This document shows, piece after piece, positions 1 to 7,873 of a DNA stretch of 11,381 nucleotides; the first letter of the stretch is position 1; each line of letters starts with the position of its first letter. The stretch lies in contig CAZYLK010000191.1 of NCBI GenBank assembly GCA_964648365.1, positions 1-11,381 on the forward strand, read 5' to 3'. The position numbers were made by a program, and so were the translations under genes. The stretch comes from SURF-32 sp964648365 (GTDB lineage: Bacteria > Planctomycetota > Phycisphaerae > UBA1845). Below the pieces are notes generated by a model, which had not been told where the DNA came from, did no database searches, and saw nothing but the letters and a program-made list of their open reading frames with translations.

Positions 1-647
1 TCGATGACCTTGGGCAGCGGCACGCCGTCCTGGAGCGTCACCAGCACGTTCGACGGCTTGATGTCGCGATGGATGATGCCCTTCTGATGGGGGTGCTGGA
101 TGGCGTGGCAGACCGGGATGAACAGCTCCAGCCGCCGCCGTGTGTCGAGCCGCTCGCGATCGCAATACTCGATCAGCGGCACGCCCTGAATGTACTCCAT
201 CACGAAGTAGGGCCGACCCGCGTCGGTGCTGCCCGCGTCGAGCACCTTGGCGATGCTGGGATGATCCATCATCGCCAGCGCCTGACGCTCAGCCTCGAAT
301 CGGACGATCACGTCGCGCGTGTCCATGCCCAGCTTGATGATCTTCAGCGCGACCCACCGCCGTACGGGCTCGCGCTGCTCGGCCAGCCAGACGCTGCCGA
401 AGCTGCCCTCGCCGATGGGATGCACGAGCGTGTAGCGGCCGACGTGCTCGCCGGTCTGTGCGCCGGCAGTCCGGGCGGGCAGGCCGTCGGGCGGGGCCGG
501 CGGCAGCGGCGACGTGTCGCTGACGTCGACTTGCACCGTGGCCGCGTCGGCGAAGGCCGCGGTCGCCCGGATGCCCTCGGCGTCGTCGGGCGGCGGCGTC
601 AGTCCGGTGTCTGGCTCGGGCCTGTCGATAGGTGGTTCTTGACTCAT
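1..647 (-). CDS. Ser/Thr protein kinase, Hanks type (N-terminal part, cut by window edge)
   Basis: A cytoplasmic Hanks-type kinase that would transfer phosphate from ATP to Ser/Thr. 215 complete codons are visible. Residues 1-70 form a Pro/Ala/Asp-rich, probably disordered N-terminus. The kinase fold starts at about residue 71 with the glycine loop GEGSFGSV (79-86), the ATP lysine in VALK (K102), the likely alpha-C glutamate E121 in RFEAERQAL, and the catalytic loop HRDIKPSN (193-200, D195). The frame breaks off in VI-D, which should be the Asp of the DFG motif, so the activation loop, C-lobe and any C-terminal sensor or repeat domain lie outside the window. The IIHRDIKPSNVLV stretch is typical of the many planctomycete STKs. 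The start is the ATG at 645-647, with only a weak AGAGA 8 bases upstream. It is divergent from the giant gene at 997. Substrate and signal cannot be read. Confidence 0.95.
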   Translation of the reverse strand, partial: MSQEPPIDRPEPDTGLTPPPDDAEGIRATAAFADAATVQVDVSDTSPLPPAPPDGLPARTAGAQTGEHVGRYTLVHPIGEGSFGSVWLAEQREPVRRWVALKIIKLGMDTRDVIVRFEAERQALAMMDHPSIAKVLDAGSTDAGRPYFVMEYIQGVPLIEYCDRERLDTRRRLELFIPVCHAIQHPHQKGIIHRDIKPSNVLVTLQDGVPLPKVI

Positions 648-679
648 CGCGGCGTCTCTCACTGGGACGAACGGTGCCC

Positions 680-685
680 ATTGTA
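680..685 (-). promoter_or_regulatory. candidate -10 box (TACAAT) for the kinase gene
   Basis: On the minus strand TACAAT lies 32 bases before the kinase ATG, which would give a leader of about 26 nt. It matches TATAAT in 5 of 6 bases. No good TTGACA-like -35 stands 16-18 bases upstream, so support is partial. The same word, TACAATGG, occurs upstream of the exported DUF1579 gene. Confidence 0.35.
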
Positions 686-836
686 GCTTCCATCCACACC
701 GACCGGATGCACGGGCAGCGCAGACGAATGACGATGGCGGCGACCGTCCACCGTCATCCGCGTGGTGAGGCTCCATCGAGGATGCGACGCCCGGGGCGTG
801 ATTCCGCGGCGGGCAGCGAGCCTCGGACCTCGGCCG

Positions 837-974
837 CAGCGGGATACCATCCCCGCTGGGAATCGGGCTGCGTGCCCAAGAAAAGGCCGGATTCTCTGAA
901 TCCGCAGGGCGGGTTCTGGCGTATTACGGGCAAACGACCTGCGCAACCCCTCAGTCGGCCGATCACGCCGGCCG
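837..974 (+). promoter_or_regulatory. leader of the giant gene with clustered stem-loops
   Basis: Directly seen hairpins are CAGCGGG/CCCGCTG (837-843 with 852-858), GGGC/GCCC (865-868 with 874-877), CGGATTC-TCT-GAATCCG (888-904, 7 bp with a 3-nt loop) and CGGCCG/CGGCCG (956-961 with 969-974, 7-nt loop). GGGTT (911-915) can also pair with AACCC (945-949). A weak -10-like TACCAT (845-850) sits in the first hairpin loop. GC-rich DNA forms hairpins by chance, and no known riboswitch class was recognised, so a regulatory role is inference only. Confidence 0.35.
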
Positions 975-986
975 CGCTGTCCATTT

Positions 987-992
987 GGGAGA
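987..992 (+). promoter_or_regulatory. ribosome binding site setting the start at 997
   Basis: GGGAGA lies 4 bases before the ATG at 997-999. The frame is also open from a TTG at 985, but that codon would sit on top of this site, so the ATG is preferred. Confidence 0.65.
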
Positions 993-996
993 ACAC

Positions 997-3900
997 ATGA
1001 GCCTGGCCCGCACTCTCCGACGCGCTCTCGCCGCTGTGGTCTTGTTCGCGGCCGTGACGTCCGTTGCCGCGGCGTCCCACGCCGGCGCCTTCGCTGGTGG
1101 GGCCGTCACTGTCGCCGCAAGCCTGCCGGCGCCGCTCGGCGAGATCGACTCGGAGTGGACCGGCGGCGGCGGGGACCGCGCCTGGACCAACGCGCAGAAC
1201 TGGGATCCCGAGCAGGTTCCGGACAACGACGAGAACAACACATTCAACGTGACGCTGGTGGGTCCGCCGACGCTGGGCGACACCATCACCATCTCGTCGC
1301 TGAGCCTCGGGAACGGGCCGCAACAGCCGGGCAGCATCACCGGTTCCGGCGCCATGCTGACGGTCGAAGGGCTGACGTCCGTCAGTTCCGCGCGATTCAC
1401 GGGAAGCGGTACTTTTCTGGCCCAGGGGGGCTTCGACGTGTTCGGCCCGATCTTCATCGGCGACGACTGGCAAGTCTCCGCCGGGACGATCTTCATGAAC
1501 ACCGGGGCCCAGTGGAATCTCCAGGGTAACGCCCAGGTCTCCACGGACGTTCTCGAGTTCCTCGACGACGGCGATGTCAGCAACTTCGGCGGGGAGAATT
1601 ATCTGCTGAGCGTCGGAATCGCGTTGCGAAAGAGCGGCGGATTCGGGGCGAGCGACATCGCGGTTCCGTTTCGCCAGGAGGCCGGCTTGATCGAGGCTTC
1701 GGTGGGCGCGCTGCGATTCCAGAGCCGGACCGAGTTGAGCGGGGACGTGCTCGCTTCCGGCGGCTCGGAACTGTTCTTCTCCGGCGAGATGACCGGCCGG
1801 GCGACGTTGGTGGCGACGAACAACGCGGGCATGGTCATCGATGGGGACATGCGGGAATTGCAACTGGGGGGGCGGGCGAACGACACATCGAAGATCTTCT
1901 CGGCCGGCAGCCTCATCGAGGACTGCCTGTTCGAGTTCGAAGAGGGCGACACCCCGTTCAGCCTCAGCAGCGCCACGATGGACGGCGTCACCAATCGCGG
2001 CTTCCTGGTGTGGAACACCGGCGACGTCGTCGGCAACGGTCTTACCAATGAACGCGGCGGCACGCTGACCGTCGGCAGCGACGGAATCGGCGATCCGCGA
2101 ATCCTGGATTCCGCTCTGCGAAACAACGGCGATGTCGCCGTTCAGCGCCTGATCCGACTCGGCGATAAAGGAAAGATCGAGCACTTCGACGGCACGTGGA
2201 CGTTCATGAGCGGCAGCAACCCCGGCGTTATCGCCGACGGCAACGGCATGACGACCGCCCTGTTCGACCATGACGCCGAGATCAAGGTGGAGATGTCGAC
2301 GGACCTGGCGCGGGCGAGAATCCTCTGTCCGATCGACAGCACCGGGCTGTTTACCGTCCAGCGGGGCGAGCTGCGCCTGCACAGTGCCGTGCCTGATACC
2401 CAGGTTCTCAACGGGGCCGGTATCGTCGTCAAAGCACTTCCATCGTCGGCCCTGTTTTCGATTGGTGAGAACAGCACGTCGCGCAGCTCCGCACGAGATC
2501 TCAGCTTCCAGCTCACGAATGCTACGGCGCGATGGCTGGCGGGCATCCACAAGATTTCGGGCCGCTTCGTCGCCAGCGGCGCCGGCCAGGTGGTCAACGC
2601 CGGCGCCACCATGACGGTCGACGATAACTTCACTGCGACGCTGGCGTTTCCACCGCTGGCGCTCTTCGTGATGGACAGCGTCAACGCCCGGTTCGAGGTC
2701 AACGGCACGCTGACCAATGAGCGCCGCGTGCGCTGGAACCGGGGCAGTCTCTTCGGAACCGGCGAGGCGGTTAACGCGGAAGACGCCGAGTGGGACGTGT
2801 TTGAAGAAATGAAGCTCACTCAGACGGGGACGCTGCGCAATGAGGGCGCGCTGACGCTGAAGTCCGGCCGCGTCACCATCGACGAGGGGGCGCAGCTGAT
2901 CAACCTGGCCGACGGGAAGGACGGCAACAGCGGACTTATCCTGCTCGGAGATCAGGATATCGAGGCAGGCAACGGATTCGGCGTCGTGCGAAACAGCGGT
3001 CTGCTCGAGAAGCGAATCGGGGAGGGGCTCTCCCAGATCACCGTTAATTATCAGTCGGCGGCAGGCACCACGCGGGCGCTGGCCGGGACATTGAGGCTGT
3101 TCGGTAATCTGATCGAAATCATCGGAGGCGGGGTGGAGGCCCTGGAGGGCTCGAGGATTCTCGTCGATGATGACTCCTACTCATCCGGTGTCGAATACAC
3201 CTTTTCTGACAACGGCACGGTGGAATACGCCGCCGCGACCGGGCAGGCGACGCACGAGATCGACGGCACGCTCTCCGGCACCGGCCAGGGCCAGATGCGG
3301 ATGGCCGGCGGCGTCATGAAACCCCGCGACCGGACGGCCGTGCTCGCCTTCTCCCAACCGACGCCGTTTCACCTCGCGGCCGGAACGCTGGATGGCACCG
3401 AAGCCGGCGCGATCACCAACAATGGCGAACTGCTCCAGACCGGGGGTACGCTGGCCGGAACCCTCGCAAACAACGGACTCTACACGCTCGACGGCGGGAC
3501 CATGGCCGCCTTCAACCTGAGGAATGAAGACACGGCCAACACGATGCGCGGCACGGTGACCGGGAAGCTCACCAACAGTGAGGGAGCCACGCTGAACGTG
3601 ATCGGCGAGGACTTCAAGTGCGAATTCGAGAATGCGGTGATCGACAACCGTGGAATCGTCAACATGAACACGGGCACGCTTTACTCCGGCATGCTCATCA
3701 ACCGGCTCGACGGGACATGGGACGTGGAGGACGGGCTGTTTTTTTCGGGGTCATTCCGCAATGACGGCATTCTTACGATCGGTGGAGGAATCTACGCGTG
3801 TGACGACTGCGAGGCCGTACTTGAGAACAGCGCCAGTGGCCAGATCATCATCACGGGCAAGGATCTGGTGCTGTTCGACCTTCTCGGCGGTCGTGCCGTC

Positions 3901-5640
3901 AACGCAGGCCGCATACGCAAGATTAGCCCGCAAGACGCAAGCATCACTCGCGTACGGTCCAGCGGCGCGATCGAGTCGTCCAATGGCCGACTCACCGTCA
4001 GTAATCTCGATGCCGAGGATGGCGCTATTCTGCGTACCAACGGCGCCGGCGCCATCAGGAATCTGGCCGCAAATACCACCGGTCGCCTGCGTCACGAACT
4101 GTCCGACAACACGGTTATCGAACACGGCAATTGCATCTTCGACGGCGTGCTGGAGAGCACCGGCCAGGGCGCCGTCGATTTTGGAGTTGACGGCAACCGC
4201 GCGAACAGCTTTGAAGTCGCCGAACTCCACATGGCGAGATCAGCGCCCGCCACATTCCAGGGTGTCATCAAAGTTCTCCGGGATCTGGAGAATCATGGGG
4301 TCATTGACCTGCGCGGGGCGGAGATTCAACTCGGCAGAGTGGACTCGGCGGGAACTGTCACCAATGATGACATTATCACGATCCTGGACGATACGCCGAC
4401 GAGCCTCATCACACTTGGGCTGTTCACCAGCGAATTCATCAACAAAAGGGTGCTCGACCAGCGCGACGGCGCCGGCGTTGTGGTTCAAGGACTGACCGAG
4501 GTCACCAACGACGACGACTGGTCGTTGCTGGGCACCGGCGGCATCACCAAGTCGCCGAACGACTTCGATCCGCGATTCATCAACAACGGCAAGTTCATCC
4601 GGGCGATCACGCAGACCGAAGCTGTCGTGAATGTTCCGTTCGACAACCGGAACATCGTCGACGTCAGTTCCGGCGGCCTCAAGATCGTTGACAAGGTCGA
4701 ACAACTCGCCGTCGGAGACGATGAACTTGCCGGGGGAATCTGGATCGTGGAGAACGCGACGCTGCTTCTCTCTCAGGGGCAGACCATTTTGGAAAACAGC
4801 GCCCGCATCCTGCTGGCGGGCACGGCCGTGTTCCACAATCTGCCCGACTGCGACACGCGCGAAACGTTCTTCAATGAGAACGAGCTGGTCCTGACGAACG
4901 GCGCGGCTCTGTGCTTCGGCGGCGGCATGGAGAACAACGGTCGCCTGTCGCTCGACAACTCGTCGATTACCGTCATGGGCGAGTTCGAGAACAATGATGA
5001 CCTGGAACTGACCGGCAACTCGTCCGTCGACGCGGACGTGATTGACAACGACGGCTCGATCAGCGGCAATGCGATGATCCGGGGCGGCAGGATCGTCAAC
5101 CGCCAGATGATCATGCCCGGCACGTCGCCGGGGCGCTTGACGCTCGACGGCGACCTCACCAACGAGCCGACCAGCGTCGTCCAGATCGAACTCGCAGGCT
5201 ACGAGCCGGGCACCGAATACGATCAGTTGATCGTCACCGGCGACGCGAGCCTGGCGGGCGAGCTTCAGCTCGTGCTGCTCGATGAATTCGTGCCGCTGAT
5301 CGGCGACACGTTTCAGGTGCTGACGGCCGGCTCCATCAGTGGCAAGTTCGAACGCGTCGCCCTGGTCGACTTCCCCCCGGACCTCGACGCCGACGTCAGT
5401 TACGACGACACCACGGTCACGGTGACGATCGCCGAATACCGACTACCCGGCGACATCGACGGCGACCGCGACGTGGACGCCGATGACTATGCACTGTTCG
5501 CAGGGTGTATGGCCGGTCCGGGGGTCACGCAGCCGCCCCTTCAGTGCGAACCCGCCGATTTCGAGGCCGCTGATCTGAGCGGCGACGACGACGTGGATCT
5601 GGCCGATTTCTCCGGGTTACTGGAGCACTTCGGCCGCTGA
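997..5640 (+). CDS. giant secreted beta-repeat protein with C-terminal dockerin-like module
   Basis: A 1547-residue exported protein, probably extracellular or on the cell surface. Residues 1-29 are a Sec signal peptide: an Arg-containing start, a hydrophobic run around 10-26 and a likely cut after SHA. Residues 54-75 carry the WTGGGG...NWDPEQVP block that opens many planctomycete repeat adhesins. The middle (about 85-1370) is a long series of loosely repeated LTNEG, NNG, GTL and DNDG-type strands, as in beta-helix or autotransporter-like passenger regions. Residues 1373-1478 (MPGTSPGRLTLDG onward) form the conserved closing segment of such proteins. Residues 1479-1547 resemble a type I dockerin with two Asp-rich Ca-binding loops, DIDGDRDVDADD (1486-1497) and DLSGDDDVDLAD (1526-1537). 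No beta-barrel, PEP-CTERM or LPXTG end is present, and no catalytic domain was recognised. A ligand cannot be assigned. The gene appears monocistronic, with a terminator-like hairpin downstream. Confidence 0.93.
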   Translation: MSLARTLRRALAAVVLFAAVTSVAAASHAGAFAGGAVTVAASLPAPLGEIDSEWTGGGGDRAWTNAQNWDPEQVPDNDENNTFNVTLVGPPTLGDTITISSLSLGNGPQQPGSITGSGAMLTVEGLTSVSSARFTGSGTFLAQGGFDVFGPIFIGDDWQVSAGTIFMNTGAQWNLQGNAQVSTDVLEFLDDGDVSNFGGENYLLSVGIALRKSGGFGASDIAVPFRQEAGLIEASVGALRFQSRTELSGDVLASGGSELFFSGEMTGRATLVATNNAGMVIDGDMRELQLGGRANDTSKIFSAGSLIEDCLFEFEEGDTPFSLSSATMDGVTNRGFLVWNTGDVVGNGLTNERGGTLTVGSDGIGDPRILDSALRNNGDVAVQRLIRLGDKGKIEHFDGTWTFMSGSNPGVIADGNGMTTALFDHDAEIKVEMSTDLARARILCPIDSTGLFTVQRGELRLHSAVPDTQVLNGAGIVVKALPSSALFSIGENSTSRSSARDLSFQLTNATARWLAGIHKISGRFVASGAGQVVNAGATMTVDDNFTATLAFPPLALFVMDSVNARFEVNGTLTNERRVRWNRGSLFGTGEAVNAEDAEWDVFEEMKLTQTGTLRNEGALTLKSGRVTIDEGAQLINLADGKDGNSGLILLGDQDIEAGNGFGVVRNSGLLEKRIGEGLSQITVNYQSAAGTTRALAGTLRLFGNLIEIIGGGVEALEGSRILVDDDSYSSGVEYTFSDNGTVEYAAATGQATHEIDGTLSGTGQGQMRMAGGVMKPRDRTAVLAFSQPTPFHLAAGTLDGTEAGAITNNGELLQTGGTLAGTLANNGLYTLDGGTMAAFNLRNEDTANTMRGTVTGKLTNSEGATLNVIGEDFKCEFENAVIDNRGIVNMNTGTLYSGMLINRLDGTWDVEDGLFFSGSFRNDGILTIGGGIYACDDCEAVLENSASGQIIITGKDLVLFDLLGGRAVNAGRIRKISPQDASITRVRSSGAIESSNGRLTVSNLDAEDGAILRTNGAGAIRNLAANTTGRLRHELSDNTVIEHGNCIFDGVLESTGQGAVDFGVDGNRANSFEVAELHMARSAPATFQGVIKVLRDLENHGVIDLRGAEIQLGRVDSAGTVTNDDIITILDDTPTSLITLGLFTSEFINKRVLDQRDGAGVVVQGLTEVTNDDDWSLLGTGGITKSPNDFDPRFINNGKFIRAITQTEAVVNVPFDNRNIVDVSSGGLKIVDKVEQLAVGDDELAGGIWIVENATLLLSQGQTILENSARILLAGTAVFHNLPDCDTRETFFNENELVLTNGAALCFGGGMENNGRLSLDNSSITVMGEFENNDDLELTGNSSVDADVIDNDGSISGNAMIRGGRIVNRQMIMPGTSPGRLTLDGDLTNEPTSVVQIELAGYEPGTEYDQLIVTGDASLAGELQLVLLDEFVPLIGDTFQVLTAGSISGKFERVALVDFPPDLDADVSYDDTTVTVTIAEYRLPGDIDGDRDVDADDYALFAGCMAGPGVTQPPLQCEPADFEAADLSGDDDVDLADFSGLLEHFGR

Positions 5641-5746
5641 GGACGTTCGTAGCCTGTTCGCCCGGCCGTCCTGGTTGAAGTCCCAGATGCCGCAGGCTGG
5701 CCCGACGGTGGCGGACGTGGCGGACCGCGGCCGATCGGCTCAGGGA

Positions 5747-5778
5747 CCGGCCGCCGGGCGAAACGGCCGGAACTTTTT
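5747..5778 (+). terminator. probable intrinsic terminator of the giant gene
   Basis: A perfect 7-bp stem, CCGGCCG (5747-5753) with CGGCCGG (5764-5770), has a 10-nt loop and is followed after AAC by five Ts (5774-5778). It lies 107 bases after the giant gene's stop and before the next gene. A stem followed by a T-run is rare in such GC-rich DNA, which supports the call. The spacer before the T-run and the short T-run weaken it. Confidence 0.5.
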
Positions 5779-5780
5779 CG

Positions 5781-5809
5781 TTGACTTCGCTCCCCCCGGA
5801 CGATACCGT
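5781..5809 (+). promoter_or_regulatory. weak candidate promoter for the DUF1549/DUF1501 pair
   Basis: TTGACT (5781-5786) matches the -35 consensus in 5 of 6 bases. With a 17-base spacer it meets TACCGT (5804-5809), a poor -10 (3 of 6). It follows the terminator-like hairpin directly and would give a leader of about 35 nt. Treat it as a suggestion. Confidence 0.25.
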
Positions 5810-5840
5810 CGGACGTCACGGTCGTGCGGTATTCGGGTCG

Positions 5841-5847
5841 GGAGAGA
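5841..5847 (+). promoter_or_regulatory. ribosome binding site setting the start at 5853
   Basis: GGAGAGA lies 5 bases before the ATG at 5853. The frame is open further upstream to a TTG at 5781, but only the ATG start puts a lipoprotein signal at the very N-terminus, which settles the choice. Confidence 0.75.
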
Positions 5848-5852
5848 AGCAC

Positions 5853-7814
5853 ATGTCGATCCGGTTGGGGGCGGTCATTGCGCTGAGCATGTGTCTTGTC
5901 GGTTGCCGGCAGCGGCAGGTCTCGCAGCCGCCGGCTGTGCTGCCGCCGGATCAGGTCGCCGGTAACGCCGTGTCGTCCGGCGGTGCGTCCGTCGCGGACT
6001 CCCGTGCGGCGGGCGGCGACTCTATGTCGGGCGACCAGTCCCCGCCCGGCGATTCATCTCCTACGAGCACGGTTGCCCCGCCGGGCGACGACACGATGTA
6101 CGGCGAGGACGCAATGTCCGGCGAGGACGCAATGTCCGGCGAGGACGCGATGGCCCGGCGGCTGGCCATGTCGGGCGAGGACGCGCCCCCGGACGAGTCG
6201 GACCCGGCGCCGCCGGAGGAAGGTCCGGATCCCGGCCCCGCAGTGACGCTTGCACCGTTGCCGCTGATACCCCCCGACGTGCCCGACGTTTCTTATCCCG
6301 TCCACAACCCCATCGACGCCTTCATCGCCGAAAGGTGGTGTTACTACGATATCGAGCCGATGCCGCCGGCCGAGGATCTCGACTTTGTGCGTCGGGCGTA
6401 CCTCGACCTTGTCGGCCGGGGGCCGACGCTGAGCGAAACGGAGGCGTTTCTCGACGCGCCTGCGGAGGAGCGCGACGCGCTGCTGGTTGATGAACTGCTC
6501 GACTCGCCCGAATACGCCGACTACTGGGTCCATTTCTGGGGCGATCTGCTGCTTGAAAAAGCCCGCGTCGACGGCGCGGAAGAGTCGATCTTCCGTTCGT
6601 ACATCCACGAAGCGCTCACGAACAACCAGCCGTACGATCAATGGGTGCGCGACATGATCACCGCCCAGGGCATGGCACGTGACAACCCCGCCACGTCGTT
6701 CATCCTTCGCCACAAGGCCGATCACGCGGAACTCACGATCGCCACGAGCGAGGTCTTTCTGGGTACGCAACTGCGGTGTGCCCAGTGCCATGACCATCCG
6801 TTCGAGCCGTGGCGACAGGTCGACTTCGCCGGGATGCAGCAGTTCTGGGAAAAAACGAGCCGGGAGTTCGGTCGAGAGGACACGGTCCGGACCCGCGGCG
6901 ACAAGGAGTCGATGACGTTTCTGCAGATTGAATCCCGCGAGGGCGCCACGGGCCGGTTCATCACCGGCGAAACGTCGCCGCTGGGCCGGGGCGTCGACGG
7001 CCTCGCCGACCTGATCACGAGTTCTTCAAATCCCTACTTCGCCAGGGTGGTCGTCAACCGATTCTGGGACAAGCTGATGGGCCAGGGTCTGGTCGATGCG
7101 GACGAGGGCTTCGTCGTCGGCACCCTGCCGTCGCATCCCGAATTGCTCGACTGGATGGCGATCGAGTTCATCGAACACGACTACGACCTGAAGCACGTCC
7201 TGCGACTGATCTGCAATTCTCGAACGTATCGCCTGTCCAGCGGCGGGCTGCCGACGCAGGTGGCCCGCACGGAGGGACCGTTCTTCGAACGCATGGCCAT
7301 GAAGCGCCTGACCGCCGAGCAGCTTCACGATTCGGTGCTGATCGCCACCGGGCATGACGGCAACGTCGGCAGCGAACGTCGTGCCGTCGCACGCCGCTAC
7401 CCCCAGCCGGCCGGAACCTTCCTGCCGGTCTTCGGATGTCATGATCGAAACACGTTTCACCCCCGCGACGACGAGGCCACGATGGGGCAGGCGCTGGAGC
7501 TGTTCAACGGCGATTTCGTGAACCGACTGCTCCGGCTTCACCCTGACCACCCGCTGACGCGCTGGCAGGACGAAGGGTGCGACGATGAGGCCATGGTGTC
7601 GCGGCTGTTCATGCACCTGCTGACGCGGGAGCCCACGCCGCCCGAGCTGGACCTGGCCTGGAGTCACGTTCAACTGGGCAACCCCGTCTGCGACGCCGAG
7701 CGCGATCGGAAACGCGAGGAGGAGGAACTCGCCCTGGACGACAGTACCGATCGCCGCTGGACCGACGTTCAATGGGCGCTGATAAACACGCGTGAGTTCA
7801 TGTTCAATCACTGA
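5853..7814 (+). CDS. DUF1549/DUF1553 family lipoprotein
   Basis: 653 residues. Residues 1-18 are a lipoprotein signal with lipobox LVGC (C18), so the protein is likely lipid-anchored outside the cytoplasm. Residues 19-150 are a Gly/Ser/Pro/Asp-rich linker with in-frame GEDAMS repeats (84-101). DUF1549 (PSCyt2) covers about 152-335: NPIDAFIAERW, FVRRAYLDLVGR (179-189) and DSPEYADYWVHFWGDLLL, ending near LRCAQCHDHPFEPW. CAQCH (309-313) fits the haem-c pattern CxxCH. DUF1553 (PSD1) covers about 385-650: NPYFARVVVNRFWDKLMGQG, LPSHPELLDWMA and RLICNSRTYRLSS. The usual planctomycete architecture carries an N-terminal PSCyt1 cytochrome domain; here the linker replaces it and the protein is short. 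The biochemical role of the family is unknown. The DUF1501 gene begins 59 bp downstream, the standard neighbour, so the two are probably one operon. Confidence 0.93.
   Translation: MSIRLGAVIALSMCLVGCRQRQVSQPPAVLPPDQVAGNAVSSGGASVADSRAAGGDSMSGDQSPPGDSSPTSTVAPPGDDTMYGEDAMSGEDAMSGEDAMARRLAMSGEDAPPDESDPAPPEEGPDPGPAVTLAPLPLIPPDVPDVSYPVHNPIDAFIAERWCYYDIEPMPPAEDLDFVRRAYLDLVGRGPTLSETEAFLDAPAEERDALLVDELLDSPEYADYWVHFWGDLLLEKARVDGAEESIFRSYIHEALTNNQPYDQWVRDMITAQGMARDNPATSFILRHKADHAELTIATSEVFLGTQLRCAQCHDHPFEPWRQVDFAGMQQFWEKTSREFGREDTVRTRGDKESMTFLQIESREGATGRFITGETSPLGRGVDGLADLITSSSNPYFARVVVNRFWDKLMGQGLVDADEGFVVGTLPSHPELLDWMAIEFIEHDYDLKHVLRLICNSRTYRLSSGGLPTQVARTEGPFFERMAMKRLTAEQLHDSVLIATGHDGNVGSERRAVARRYPQPAGTFLPVFGCHDRNTFHPRDDEATMGQALELFNGDFVNRLLRLHPDHPLTRWQDEGCDDEAMVSRLFMHLLTREPTPPELDLAWSHVQLGNPVCDAERDRKREEEELALDDSTDRRWTDVQWALINTREFMFNH
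6102..6155 (+). repeat. three tandem 18-bp units in the lipoprotein linker
   Basis: Units of 18 bp start at 6102, 6120 and 6138 with GGCGAGGACGC. The first two are identical and the third differs in its 3' part. Each encodes GEDAM plus Ser or Ala. A partial further copy (GGCGAGGACGCG) starts at 6174. Because 18 is divisible by three, copy-number change would alter linker length without breaking the frame. Confidence 0.85.
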
Positions 7815-7873
7815 TCACATCAAGCGGGCCGCGAGCCTACCGCCCCATCCCGCACGGTTTCGAAAGGCGCACG

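Larger units (their letters stand above)
648..996. other. divergent intergenic region between kinase and giant secreted protein
   Basis: 349 bases with no convincing gene. The kinase side (about 648-720) holds a TACAAT box on the minus strand. The side toward the giant gene holds several short inverted repeats: 837-858, 865-877, 888-904 and 956-974. Open frames across this stretch have no recognisable protein content and look like GC-rich noise. Confidence 0.6.

Noticed and set aside
921..974. Possible cyclic-di-GMP (GEMM) riboswitch, from GGGCAAAC followed by GCGCAA and GGCC.
   Set aside because: Only five bases separate the two core words, so the P2 hairpin of that class cannot form, and the rest of the consensus is missing.
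754..2550. A 598-codon open frame on the minus strand, antisense to the giant gene.
   Set aside because: It has no recognisable domain, is Arg/Ala/Gly-rich, and mirrors the codon structure of a well-supported gene. Long antisense frames are expected in GC-rich coding DNA.
3739..3745. A run of seven Ts inside the giant gene as a slippage or frameshift site.
   Set aside because: The reading frame continues cleanly through it (LFFSG), and one homopolymer in a 4.6-kb gene is weak evidence.
997..5640. The giant protein as a classical type V autotransporter.
   Set aside because: The passenger-like repeats fit, but the C-terminus is a dockerin-like module and no beta-barrel strands ending in an aromatic residue are present.
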